In this document: piece by piece, positions 15,736-24,252 of the stretch
Position numbering within the stretch: position 1 is the stretch's first letter
Layout of the letters: every line of letters begins with the position of its first letter
Notes under the pieces: generated by a model
Told to the model about the DNA's origin: nothing
What the model saw: only the letters and a program-made list of their open reading frames with translations
Database searches by the model: none
Program-made: the position numbers and the translations under genes
Assembly: GCF_003253545.1 (NCBI RefSeq)
Contig: NZ_QKYV01000010.1
Span: forward strand, 1-64,000
DNA from: Mesonia algae
GTDB lineage: Bacteria; Bacteroidota; Bacteroidia; Flavobacteriales; Flavobacteriaceae
Direction of reading: 5' to 3'
DNA length: 64,000 nucleotides

Positions 15736-16725
15736 TTATTGCTTTATCAGTTTAAATAAAGAGTTTTTCTTAGCAGAATTTACTTTCAACATATACATTC
15801 CTTTAGGTAAGTTTGAGATATCTAAAGTTGGATATTGAGATAAGTTTTCATACGTTTTGACTAACTTTCCTAAAGTAGAATAAATTTCAACAGTGTTTAT
15901 TTCAACTTCACTTTCAACTTTTATAAAATTGTTAGCAGGATTAGGATAAATAGAAATACGATGCTTTTCTTCTTCTCCTACAATTAAGCTTTGCTGATTG
16001 ATAACTCCTATCCCATCCAAATCAAATCCACTAGAATAAAAAGGAGTAGGAAAAGGATCATTTATCATATTTCCTTGACTATCGTAGGTTGCGTAAATAG
16101 GATCTATACTTCCTACAACATCAATTAATTTTACATGTGTTATATTATTTTTATCTAATAAAGGATTAGTAGCTAAATCATCCAAATCGAAAGGTGTTCC
16201 AAAAAAAGCAGCATATTTCCCAGCTAAATTGTAGAGGTATGTAGCATCTAAGTTTCCAAAACCTCCAACCTGGGTTTGGGTTTGAGTTTCGCTATGAGAA
16301 GGAAATCTAAAATAATTAACACCATCTGAACTTACTTCTACAAATGCCAATTCTAAAAAAGTTTCACTAAATGAATTTTCAAAAACAGCAAAATCAAATC
16401 CGCTACCATTTGCTATGGGAGTATCAAATGTTAATATAGCCTCTCCTCCATCTCCTAGACTTACTGCAGAATTTGTAACCATACCTATTGCATTACTAGG
16501 ATCTCCATAGCTGGCGTAAACACTACCTTGATCTTCTTGAGAAGGATCTGCTATATTTACAAATCCTCTTTCAACTTCCACATTACTTGCCCAATCTATA
16601 AAAACAGAACTATTTGAAGCGATTGCAGTAGTTCCCGTTTGGCTCGCAGCAGGTGCATAAGACTGACTTAGTAATGCTATAGAATGAAAAAAACAGGCAA
16701 AAACTAATAAATTCTTTACTATCAT
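15736..16725 (-). CDS. T9SS-sorted surface protein of the B12 locus
   Basis: A 329-residue protein with a signal peptide (1-20) and a C-terminal type IX sorting domain (EEKHRISIYPNPANNFIKVE ... LDISNLPKGMYMLKV ... KLIKQ). The middle (about 30-240) is beta-rich: FIDWASNVEVERGFVNIADPSQ, DGGEAILTFDTPIANGSGFDFAVFENSF, and FVEVSSDGVNYFRFPS. It looks like a carbohydrate-binding-type jelly roll. It is translationally coupled to the upstream propeller gene (TAATG, 1-base overlap) and is the last gene of the riboswitch-controlled operon. A surface role in cobalamin capture is inferred from context; the protein itself I cannot assign. Confidence 0.75.
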   Translation of the reverse strand: MIVKNLLVFACFFHSIALLSQSYAPAASQTGTTAIASNSSVFIDWASNVEVERGFVNIADPSQEDQGSVYASYGDPSNAIGMVTNSAVSLGDGGEAILTFDTPIANGSGFDFAVFENSFSETFLELAFVEVSSDGVNYFRFPSHSETQTQTQVGGFGNLDATYLYNLAGKYAAFFGTPFDLDDLATNPLLDKNNITHVKLIDVVGSIDPIYATYDSQGNMINDPFPTPFYSSGFDLDGIGVINQQSLIVGEEEKHRISIYPNPANNFIKVESEVEINTVEIYSTLGKLVKTYENLSQYPTLDISNLPKGMYMLKVNSAKKNSLFKLIKQ

Positions 16726-18014
16726 TACTCTACAATCAATTTTAATGTTTGATGTTTCCCCTTTTGCATAACATTTACCAGATAGATTCCTGCAGAAAGA
16801 GAGGTTACATTTATACCACTATTAGTATAATTGGCTTTTTTAATTAAATTTCCGCTTAAGCTATAAAAGCTCACCTCAGCTTTTTCTTGAGTACTTAAAT
16901 ATAATTTTTCAGTAGTGGGGTTAGGGTAAATTGATAATTGCAACTTATCTTGAGAGGGTTGTACAAATAAATTGTCATTTTCATATTTATAAACTCCATT
17001 AGGAAGTGGCCCCACAGTATAATCATTTTGATAACTACCAGTAAGATCATAAGTAAAGACTTTTCCAGAAGAAATATAATCTACAGCATCAGTTAAATAA
17101 AAAATATCATCAATAAAAGAAAACCCATAAGCTATTTGTACGTTCGTAGTACTTACAAGGGGAGTAGTTGGTAAAGAAGTGCCTACAAAATCAAATTCAA
17201 AAATATTGTTATTTTCAACGTAGTAAGCTACTCCATTTTCAATTTCTAAGAAATCTGGATGCTCTCCATTTGAAAAATCAAATTCTTCTACAAGAGTATA
17301 ATCTGTTAGATCTATTCTATAAAGTTTACCTAATGTTTCTGCTCCTGTCCACGCAGGTTTTCCTCCACAAAGTACATATAGATAATCATCATCTACTTCT
17401 AAGGAATTGGGAACGTCTGCTACCGTAATTGTAGTTACACTATAGTTGGTTAAGTCAATAACAGATACTGTATTTCCGTGACCATAACCTCCTTGGTGTC
17501 CTACAAAAAGAACATTTCCTTTCTTTACAATTTCTTCAGGCCCTTCAGCTACTGGGATATTATCGATAACCGTATAAGTTTGTAAGTCTATGACTGCAAT
17601 ATAATCATCTGTAGTAACTCCTGCATCACCCCAATTAGTGACATACGCCAATCCATTATCAAACTCTATATAACGTGGGTTATTTATACCGTTAGTAATG
17701 TTTGCGATGTGAGAAAAAGAAACTCTATCAACTACATTAATTTCACTTGAAACATTGGCGATAATATAAGCTTCATTTCCTTCAAACCCCATTCCTTGGG
17801 CAACCCCACCTAAACTCATCCCTGGGTTTTCATTGCTGAAAATATTGTTGGTTAAATTTCCTGAATTATCTAAATAAGATATAGAGGCATTTGCACTTCC
17901 TGCTCCTCCTTCATTTAAAATGAAAACTCCGTTATCATACGTATTTTGTGCAAAGTTATATTGTGAAATTAATCCCAATATGAATACCATTAGTAATGTG
18001 TAATTTTTTGTCAT
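16725..18014 (-). CDS. BtuG-like beta-propeller (DUF5074), T9SS-sorted
   Basis: A 429-residue protein: signal peptide (1-22, ...YNFAQ), a seven-bladed-type propeller with repeated YVTNWGDAG, NVLFVGHQGGYGHGNTVSVIDL and YLYVLCGGKPAWTG signatures, and a type A T9SS sorting domain (LSIYPNPTTEKLYL ... LSAGIYLVNVMQKG). It is a clear paralogue of the next upstream gene, with the same blade motifs in the same order, but carries a T9SS signal instead of a lipobox. In Bacteroides, BtuG is a surface beta-propeller that binds cobalamin with very high affinity and caps BtuB. I infer the same task here. Confidence 0.8.
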   Translation of the reverse strand: MTKNYTLLMVFILGLISQYNFAQNTYDNGVFILNEGGAGSANASISYLDNSGNLTNNIFSNENPGMSLGGVAQGMGFEGNEAYIIANVSSEINVVDRVSFSHIANITNGINNPRYIEFDNGLAYVTNWGDAGVTTDDYIAVIDLQTYTVIDNIPVAEGPEEIVKKGNVLFVGHQGGYGHGNTVSVIDLTNYSVTTITVADVPNSLEVDDDYLYVLCGGKPAWTGAETLGKLYRIDLTDYTLVEEFDFSNGEHPDFLEIENGVAYYVENNNIFEFDFVGTSLPTTPLVSTTNVQIAYGFSFIDDIFYLTDAVDYISSGKVFTYDLTGSYQNDYTVGPLPNGVYKYENDNLFVQPSQDKLQLSIYPNPTTEKLYLSTQEKAEVSFYSLSGNLIKKANYTNSGINVTSLSAGIYLVNVMQKGKHQTLKLIVE

Positions 18015-18034
18015 GATTGTCTAGTTCTAAAATA

Positions 18035-19111
18035 TTAGTTATTAAAATAAAATCCGTTAGGAATAAGTTGTACTGAATAATTTTGGAGTAGTTCTCCTTC
18101 TATGGAATACGTTAGAATTTTTCCATTGGAAGTATAATCCTTAGCATCTGCTATATAAATAACATTATTATGAATGTTGAAAGCATATAATACCGCTATA
18201 TTTTGTTCTTCTGTAGAAAATAATGGTTCTGCAGGTAAACTAAAATCTGATAAATTAATTTGATAAATATCTTTATCAATTATATAGTGCAAATCGTTGT
18301 TATTTTTGACTAGAAAATTTGGGTGTACTCCCTCTAAAAACTCTAACTCCTGCTCCACTGTTTGTGTAGCTAAATTGATTTTAAAAATTCCTGCTTTAGT
18401 TTCTTCTCCTGTCCAACTTTCTTTCCCTGAACATAAAACATATAGAAAATTATCTTCGACAACTAAATTAGTAGGAACATCATTTACCTCTATATTGCCT
18501 TCTAAAGTTTGGGTAGAAATATTAATTACAGAAATACTATTACCATAACCCCAACCTCCTTTATGGGCTACGTAAATTTTTCCGTTTGCTTTAACCATTT
18601 TTTCTGGTCCTTCTGGGACATCAATGACTTGAGTGACTTCGTATGTTTCTAAATTGATGATTGCAATATAATCATCACTCGTATCTGCGGGATCTCCCCA
18701 ATTGGTAACATATGCCAAATTATCTTCAAAAATAATATGACGCGGATTTAAGATTTGCTCTTCAATGGTGGTTACATATTTAAAAGTATAACGGTTTACT
18801 ACTTCAATTGTATTGGAGTTATTAACTACTATAAAAGCTAGATTTTCGTTAAAGTTCATACTTTGTGCGACGTCTCCTAATTCTCTATTGTTTTCAGTAG
18901 AAAAAATAGAATTATATACTGTTCCTTCTTCGCTTATAAAAGAAACTGATGCGTTGCTATAAGTAAATCCTCCTTCATTTAAAACAAAAAAACCGTTGGT
19001 ATAATCTCCTTCAGGTAAATTAGGAGTTTCTGTAATATCATCATCAGAAGAACAGCTTATAAAAAAGACCATTACAAAGAACAAAAGCCAATTAGTTATA
19101 TTTTTTATCAT
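18035..19111 (-). CDS. BtuG-like beta-propeller (DUF5074), surface lipoprotein
   Basis: A 358-residue lipoprotein (lipobox FFISC, Cys20, followed by SSDDD, a typical acidic surface-export tract in Bacteroidota). The propeller begins NGFFVLNEGG and contains YVTNWGDPADTSDDYIAIINL, KIYVAHKGGWGYGNSISVINI and FLYVLCSGKESWTGEE. It lies two bases downstream of the TonB-dependent receptor gene, the same order as BtuB-BtuG pairs of Bacteroides, so a B12-capturing lid for the receptor is the best guess. The downstream paralogue keeps the propeller but uses T9SS. Confidence 0.82.
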   Translation of the reverse strand: MIKNITNWLLFFVMVFFISCSSDDDITETPNLPEGDYTNGFFVLNEGGFTYSNASVSFISEEGTVYNSIFSTENNRELGDVAQSMNFNENLAFIVVNNSNTIEVVNRYTFKYVTTIEEQILNPRHIIFEDNLAYVTNWGDPADTSDDYIAIINLETYEVTQVIDVPEGPEKMVKANGKIYVAHKGGWGYGNSISVINISTQTLEGNIEVNDVPTNLVVEDNFLYVLCSGKESWTGEETKAGIFKINLATQTVEQELEFLEGVHPNFLVKNNNDLHYIIDKDIYQINLSDFSLPAEPLFSTEEQNIAVLYAFNIHNNVIYIADAKDYTSNGKILTYSIEGELLQNYSVQLIPNGFYFNN

Positions 19112-19113
19112 TT

Positions 19114-20946
19114 CTAAAAATTTAAATTTAAATATGCATTTACATTTCTACCAGGCATAGGCCTGTTGAGTACGCTTGCGTAAGAGGTGTTCCAAAGATT
19201 TAATAGTTGTACACCAATTTGATAGTTTTTCTTTTCTCCTAAAGTATATTCTACTCCTAGGTTAGCAACCATATAATCATCAAGTATATGTTCTGGAGCG
19301 TTATCGGTAGTTGTATAAACTTCACCGTTATTTAAGTATTGATAATAAGCCGAGAAATTTTTTATAGCATAAGAAAGAGAAGCTGTTAATTTATGATAAG
19401 GCACATAAATTAATTGATTTTGAGTGGCTTGATTTTCTGAAACAGTGTAAGCATAAGTCCCATCTAATGCAATTCTATGTATACCTATTTTTTTTTGAAG
19501 ATGAGCAATAACTTCTACTCCATAAATTTTTACATTATCTGTATTTTGAGGTCGCCATACTCCTGATGCATCCGGAACCCAAGTCAATAAGTTTTCTACC
19601 GAATTATAATATCCTGTAAATTGTAAGGTATTTTTGTGAAGTTGAAATAGATTAGAAATTTCAGCTTGATAGGAAAGTTCTGGTTGAAGCTCTGTATTTC
19701 CTAATCCCTTCCAATATAAATCATTATAGGTAGGTATTCTAAAGCTTTTAGAAGTGTTTATTTTTATTTGATAAAAATCGGTTAACTGTGCGTTTATTCC
19801 TGCAGAATATAAAAAGGGATTTTCATAATTTTCATTGAGCTCTTGTCGAATATTTACTTCGTATAAAAATTTACGAGTTAACTGATGTTTTATTCCTACT
19901 ATAACAGAACCTAGATTTCTACTTTCTTGAGTTATGTCAGATCCTCTACCATCATTTCTAGTGTAATTTAATTTACTTTGAAGCGATAATTTTTTGGTTA
20001 ACTTATAATTCAAGTTATATTTTAGAAATAAACTTTCTACATTTCCGTAAGTATAAAATTCATTGTTTATGTTAGGGTAATATTCATAATTTTCAGTAAT
20101 ATAAGCTAGCTTAGCACTAGACCTTATTCGTTTGTAATCTCGAATCCACTCCACCAAGCTTCGGGTATTAAAATCATAATACTTAGTGGCTAGAGCATTG
20201 GGAGTTGGTAATGAGAAATTACGGTTACCATCAAAAATATTTGCAAATAGTCTTAACTCGTCAAATTTAGACAATTTTACACCTGCTGCTAAAGCGATAT
20301 TTGTATTGTGGTACTGTCCATTTTTATTTTTTCTATCTGTACCTAAGTAAGTGTAATCATTATCAGATGAATTTCTGGAGTAACCCAACGATAAAGAAGT
20401 GTTTTTTTCTGAATAAGAAGTTTTATAACTGACTCCATAGCTATTAAAACTGCCATAATTTAAGAAAGCCGAATTTTTAAATCCCTTATTATAATCTAAT
20501 CTATTTTTTAAATAAATACTACCCCCAATTGCATTACTCCCATCTTCCACTCCGCTTCCTCCGGGTTTAATTATAATTTGATCAAAACCTCGAGTATTTA
20601 TAGTATTAAAATCTGTTTGTCCAGTAGTTTGTGAATTAATATTTATTCCATTCCAAAGAACAGCTGTTTGTGAAGCTGTTGTTCCTCTAAAGGAAGGAGA
20701 AGAAACCATGCCAGCTCCATTTTCTTTAAAATAAACAGTAGAATTAAAATTGAGTAAATTGGTTAAGGAAGCTTGATTACGTTTTAAAACGCTATCATTA
20801 AAAACTGTATAATTTTTAGTATAAGAAGAATCTTTAAGCCTATTATCTTTTAGCAAAACTTCTCCCAATACGTTTATAGAATCGTTTTGAGCAAATGCTT
20901 GGAAAGCACACAGGCTTAATAAAAATGTGAAAATAAAATATTTCAT
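19114..20946 (-). CDS. btuB: TonB-dependent cobalamin receptor (BtuB-like)
   Basis: A 610-residue outer-membrane receptor with signal peptide (1-19, ...QAFAQ), a short plug domain (about 40-145, with NSTVYFKENGAGMVSSPSFRG and VLWNGININSQTTGQTDFNTI), and a 22-stranded-type barrel ending in a phenylalanine (NAYLNLNF). No SusC-type N-terminal CarboxypepD_reg extension is present, as in BtuB. A cobalamin riboswitch precedes it, and propeller lipoprotein genes follow it, so vitamin B12 or cobinamide is the likely ligand. Energy comes from TonB-ExbBD, encoded elsewhere. Confidence 0.9.
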   Translation of the reverse strand: MKYFIFTFLLSLCAFQAFAQNDSINVLGEVLLKDNRLKDSSYTKNYTVFNDSVLKRNQASLTNLLNFNSTVYFKENGAGMVSSPSFRGTTASQTAVLWNGININSQTTGQTDFNTINTRGFDQIIIKPGGSGVEDGSNAIGGSIYLKNRLDYNKGFKNSAFLNYGSFNSYGVSYKTSYSEKNTSLSLGYSRNSSDNDYTYLGTDRKNKNGQYHNTNIALAAGVKLSKFDELRLFANIFDGNRNFSLPTPNALATKYYDFNTRSLVEWIRDYKRIRSSAKLAYITENYEYYPNINNEFYTYGNVESLFLKYNLNYKLTKKLSLQSKLNYTRNDGRGSDITQESRNLGSVIVGIKHQLTRKFLYEVNIRQELNENYENPFLYSAGINAQLTDFYQIKINTSKSFRIPTYNDLYWKGLGNTELQPELSYQAEISNLFQLHKNTLQFTGYYNSVENLLTWVPDASGVWRPQNTDNVKIYGVEVIAHLQKKIGIHRIALDGTYAYTVSENQATQNQLIYVPYHKLTASLSYAIKNFSAYYQYLNNGEVYTTTDNAPEHILDDYMVANLGVEYTLGEKKNYQIGVQLLNLWNTSYASVLNRPMPGRNVNAYLNLNF

Positions 20947-20952
20947 ACACGT

Positions 20953-20975
20953 AAGACCTTTTACCCGAAAGTCTT
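20953..20975 (-). promoter_or_regulatory. Hairpin before btuB start, candidate riboswitch expression platform
   Basis: On the minus strand AAGACTTT (20975-20968) pairs with AAAGGTCTT (20961-20953) with one bulged G. The hairpin ends six bases before the btuB ATG and has no T run. It would therefore work by masking the ribosome site rather than by terminating transcription. Inferred from position. Confidence 0.4.
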
Positions 20976-20989
20976 CATTTTTTGGTTTA

Positions 20990-21135
20990 AAATTGGCAGG
21001 TCTCCTGGCTTGCGTCTTTTGGTTGATCCTTCCCGTTTTATTAAACAGTGGAATTGAAGTGAACCAAAAGCATCTCTACGAGACTAAGCTTACAGTTGCG
21101 GGAACAGCTTTCGCGTTTAACGAAATTCCCTTTTA
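20990..21135 (-). promoter_or_regulatory. Cobalamin (B12) riboswitch
   Basis: Read on the minus strand the segment contains, in the right order, GGGAATTTCG (21130-21121), CCCGCAACTGTAA (21102-21090), CCACTG (21051-21046) and the B12 box AGCCAGGAGACCTGCC (21010-20995). These are the conserved core elements of cobalamin riboswitches. It lies in the btuB leader, about 45 bases before the start codon, and should turn down the btuB-propeller-T9SS operon when cobalamin is plentiful. The 20947-21250 gap is fully accounted for by this element and two divergent promoters. Confidence 0.95.
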
Positions 21136-21177
21136 ATAAACAGCTAATTAACATTAACCGTTTAACCAATTTGGCTG

Positions 21178-21185
21178 CAAAAGTA
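21178..21185 (-). promoter_or_regulatory. -7 box of the btuB operon promoter
   Basis: TACTTTTG on the minus strand, a perfect TAnnTTTG, placed about 50 bases before the first riboswitch core element. The -33 element is weak. Confidence 0.55.
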
Positions 21186-21226
21186 AACATTTTGCCCACT
21201 TTACGCATCAGAAAATGAAATAATCT

Positions 21227-21234
21227 TACTTTTG
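21227..21234 (+). promoter_or_regulatory. -7 box of the btuFCD operon promoter
   Basis: TACTTTTG on the plus strand, identical to the -7 box of the divergent btuB promoter 42 bases away. Its transcript would start only about 10 bases before the btuF TTG start codon, leaving no room for a riboswitch. Confidence 0.55.
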
Positions 21235-21250
21235 TCAAAAATCATCTGCT

Positions 21251-22387
21251 TTGAAAAAAATCTTTTTCTTATTAAGTCTTCTATTCATATTTGCTTGTAA
21301 AGAGCAAAAAACAAAAGAATCTAATCTTTCTTCTTTTCAGGGAAAAGAAATTGAAGTTTCTAATGCTAATGGGTTTTCAATTACCAATTATGACGACTAT
21401 AAAATAATAACGGTAAACAATCCTTGGCCAAAAGCAGAGAAAAAATTTACTTATGTATTGTCTAGAAAAGGGACTCAATTACCCACAGACCTAGCGTATG
21501 ATCAAAAAGTAACCATTCCCGTAAAAAAGATTGTGGTTACTTCAACAACACATATTCCTTCTTTGGAAAGTCTAAAAGTTGAAAATACATTAGTAGGATT
21601 CCCAAATACTAAATATGTGTCTTCAAAAAATACAAGGGCTTTAATCGATGCAGGACAAGTAAAAGAATTGGGCAAAAACGAATCGATAAACACAGAGGTT
21701 CTTCTTGATATTCAACCCGATGTTGTTATTGGTTTTGCAGTTGAAAGTGGTAATAAAACCTTCGAAACCATTAAAAAAAGTGGTATTCCCGTAATTTATA
21801 ATGGTGATTGGACAGAAGCCGATCCCTTGGGAAAGGCAGAATGGATTAAATTTTTTGGTGCTTTTTATGATAAGGAAGATCTTGCTTCTACACTTTTTAA
21901 TCAAATTAAAACTGAATATAACAAAGCAAAAAAATTAGCTTCAAAAAGCGACAATCAACCTAGTGTTCTTTGCGGGGCGATGTATAAAGATGTTTGGTAT
22001 TTACCTTATGGGGATTCTTGGCAAGCTAAATTTATTGATGACGCCAATGCAAATTATTTATACACCAACACTAGCGGTAACGGAAGTATTTCGTTAGCTT
22101 TTGAGAGTGTTCTAGAAAAATCTCAAAAAGCAGATTACTGGATTGCTCCAGGAGCTTTTACCTCTTATGATGCTATGATGAGTGCAAGTGAACATTACAA
22201 TAAATTTGAAGCCTTTCAACAGAAAAAAATCTACTCTTTTGCCGGAGTAACAGGAGAAACTGGCGGTGCGTTATATTATGAGCTAGCACCCAATCGTCCC
22301 GATCTAGTTTTAAAAGATTTAATTAAGATCTTTCACCCAGAGGTATTACCTAATTACGAAACCACTTTTTTTAAGCCTTTAGAATAA
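21251..22387 (+). CDS. btuF: Cobalamin ABC transporter substrate-binding lipoprotein (BtuF-like)
   Basis: A 378-residue lipoprotein (lipobox FIFAC, Cys16) of the helical-backbone metal/vitamin receptor fold (class III). Seen are KIVVTSTTHIPSLESLKVENTLVGFPNTKYVSS, LLDIQPDVVIGFAVESG, IPVIYNGDWTEADPLGKAEWIKFFG, and the C-terminal lobe VLCGAMYKDVWYLPYGDSW...PDLVLKDLIKIFHP. The start is TTG, giving a good signal sequence directly (LKKIFF). Divergent from btuB and followed by permease and ATPase genes, it should deliver B12 to BtuCD at the inner membrane. The fold also serves siderophores; the neighbouring cobalamin riboswitch decides for B12. Confidence 0.85.
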   Translation: MKKIFFLLSLLFIFACKEQKTKESNLSSFQGKEIEVSNANGFSITNYDDYKIITVNNPWPKAEKKFTYVLSRKGTQLPTDLAYDQKVTIPVKKIVVTSTTHIPSLESLKVENTLVGFPNTKYVSSKNTRALIDAGQVKELGKNESINTEVLLDIQPDVVIGFAVESGNKTFETIKKSGIPVIYNGDWTEADPLGKAEWIKFFGAFYDKEDLASTLFNQIKTEYNKAKKLASKSDNQPSVLCGAMYKDVWYLPYGDSWQAKFIDDANANYLYTNTSGNGSISLAFESVLEKSQKADYWIAPGAFTSYDAMMSASEHYNKFEAFQQKKIYSFAGVTGETGGALYYELAPNRPDLVLKDLIKIFHPEVLPNYETTFFKPLE

Positions 22388-22388
22388 C

Positions 22389-23411
22389 TTGAAAAACCTA
22401 ACTACATATTTATGGCTAGGAATTTTTATTTTAATTCTTGCCACCTTGTTAAACATTAGTTTAGGGTCGGTTTCTATACCTTTAGATGAAATTGTAAAAT
22501 CTATTTTTCACTTAGAAGTAAGTAAAGAAAGTTGGCAATACATTATTTTAGAATATCGCTTACCAAAAGCTTTCACCGCCATTCTAGTAGGTTCTGGTTT
22601 AGCATTAAGTGGTTTGTTAATGCAAACCTTATTTAGGAATCCATTAGCAGGCCCTTATGTCTTAGGCTTAAGTAGCGGAGCTAGTTTAGGGGTCGCTCTT
22701 GTCATTATGGGCAGTAGTCTTTTTGGCGGAATTGCTGCTGGATTATTTCTCTCTAAATGGACTCTGGTTATCGCTTCCAGCATAGGAAGTTTTTTAGTGC
22801 TCCTCGCTATACTTGGCGCTTCTTTTAAAATTAAAGACACTATGGCGTTACTCATTATCGGTCTTATGTTTGCTAGTTTAACCTCTGCAGTAGTCAGCGT
22901 TCTTTCCTATTTTAGTCCGTCACAACAATTACAACAATACATATTTTGGTCCTTTGGGAGCTTAGGCAATCTGTCATGGGCAGAGGTTGGTATCCTTTTT
23001 CTTTTTTGGCTTAGCGGAATTATACTAAGCATCTTTTGTATTAAAAACCTTAATTCACTTTTATTAGGAGAACAATATGCCAAAAGCTTAGGCACCAATC
23101 TAAAGCAAAACCGTTTTCTAGTTATTTTTGCGACTAGCTTACTTGCCGGAAGCATTACCGCTTTTGCAGGTCCCATCGCTTTTATAGGTTTGGCAGTTCC
23201 TCATTTGGTTCGTCAAATTATACCAAGCAGTAACCATTTGGTTTTAGTTCCTGCTGTTATTTTAGGCGGAGCTATTCTAATGCTAATTTGCGATAGTATT
23301 GCTCAAATTCCCGGTAGCGAACTTACTTTACCCATTAATGCAATTACCTCTATTATTGGTGCTCCTGTAGTAATTTGGTTATTAGTTAGAAAAAAGAAGT
23401 TGATGTTTTAG
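22389..23411 (+). CDS. btuC: FecCD-type ABC permease (BtuC-like)
   Basis: A 340-residue inner-membrane permease with about ten helices. Family signatures are EYRLPKAFTAILVGSGLALSGLLMQTLFRNPLAGPYVLGLSSGASLG near the N-terminus and FAGPIAFIGLAVPHLVRQIIPSSNHL at about 255-280, followed by the conserved C-terminal ELTLPINAITSIIGAPVVIWLLVRKKK. It forms the homodimeric channel for substrate handed over by BtuF. The start is a TTG one base after the btuF stop; BtuD follows after two bases, so the three genes form a tight operon. Confidence 0.92.
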   Translation: MKNLTTYLWLGIFILILATLLNISLGSVSIPLDEIVKSIFHLEVSKESWQYIILEYRLPKAFTAILVGSGLALSGLLMQTLFRNPLAGPYVLGLSSGASLGVALVIMGSSLFGGIAAGLFLSKWTLVIASSIGSFLVLLAILGASFKIKDTMALLIIGLMFASLTSAVVSVLSYFSPSQQLQQYIFWSFGSLGNLSWAEVGILFLFWLSGIILSIFCIKNLNSLLLGEQYAKSLGTNLKQNRFLVIFATSLLAGSITAFAGPIAFIGLAVPHLVRQIIPSSNHLVLVPAVILGGAILMLICDSIAQIPGSELTLPINAITSIIGAPVVIWLLVRKKKLMF

Positions 23412-23413
23412 GT

Positions 23414-24196
23414 ATGAAAAATAAAGAAGCAAAAACAATTTTATCTACTCAACATCTTAGTATTGGCTATGAGGATAAAGTAGTAGCACAAAATATTGAG
23501 CTCAATATTAAAAAAGGGGAATTGGTAGCCGTTATTGGCGTTAATGGTTCAGGAAAATCGACATTGCTTAAGACCATTATTAAGGAGTTGACGCCTATTG
23601 CTGGAAATGTATTTTTAGAAGAGGTCGCTATAGAGAATATTTCTGCTAAAGAAATTTCAGAAAAAATAAGTATTGTTTTAACCGAAACTCATTTTTCCAA
23701 AAACTTAAGCGTCAAAGAGTTGGTGTCGTTAGGAAGACAGCCTTACTCTAATTGGTTAGGTATTTTAACCTCAAAAGATAAAGTTGCTGTTCAAAATGCA
23801 TTAAACCTAATTGCGGTACAAGATTTAGCACATAAAAAATGTAGCGATCTTAGTGACGGTCAGCTTCAAAAAGTGATGTTAGCGAGAGCCTTAGCTCAAA
23901 ACACACCTTTAATTATGCTAGATGAACCTACCACCCATTTAGACCTATATCACAAAGCATTTGTTTTCAAAATGCTCAAAAAACTTTCTAAAACTACTCA
24001 AAAAGCCATTGTATTTGCTACTCACGAAATTGATTTAGCTTTACAATTATGTGACCAAATTATTCTCGTTAATAACGGAAAAGTTATTCAACAAACTCCC
24101 GAGAATCTTATCAAAGAAAAGCACTTAGAGCACCTATTCCCAAGTGACCTTATTCAATTTGATTCAATAAGCAAAAGCTTTAAAATTAAAAGTTAA
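23414..24196 (+). CDS. btuD: ABC transporter ATP-binding protein (BtuD-like)
   Basis: A 260-residue ATPase with Walker A GVNGSGKST (42-50), signature LSDGQ (146-150, Asp in place of the more usual Gly), Walker B LIMLDEP (166-172), D-loop HLDLY and switch histidine His204 (ATHE). It belongs to the FecE/BtuD group and powers the BtuC permease encoded two bases upstream. The operon ends here; a separate promoter for rmuC follows. Confidence 0.92.
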   Translation: MKNKEAKTILSTQHLSIGYEDKVVAQNIELNIKKGELVAVIGVNGSGKSTLLKTIIKELTPIAGNVFLEEVAIENISAKEISEKISIVLTETHFSKNLSVKELVSLGRQPYSNWLGILTSKDKVAVQNALNLIAVQDLAHKKCSDLSDGQLQKVMLARALAQNTPLIMLDEPTTHLDLYHKAFVFKMLKKLSKTTQKAIVFATHEIDLALQLCDQIILVNNGKVIQQTPENLIKEKHLEHLFPSDLIQFDSISKSFKIKS

Positions 24197-24197
24197 G

Positions 24198-24231
24198 TTT
24201 GTTAACTTAGCCTTGCTAATATGTATATTTG
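24198..24231 (+). promoter_or_regulatory. Candidate rmuC promoter
   Basis: TATATTTG (24224-24231), a perfect -7 box, with TTTG (24198-24201) 22 bases upstream. The rmuC ATG is about 20 bases downstream. Confidence 0.5.
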
Positions 24232-24252
24232 AGATATCATTTACCTTGATTT

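Noticed and set aside
21251-24196. Reading the ABC transporter as a siderophore or heme importer
   Set aside because: The fold families alone allow this, but the adjoining btuB gene carries an unmistakable cobalamin riboswitch and BtuG-like propellers, so B12 is the better substrate.
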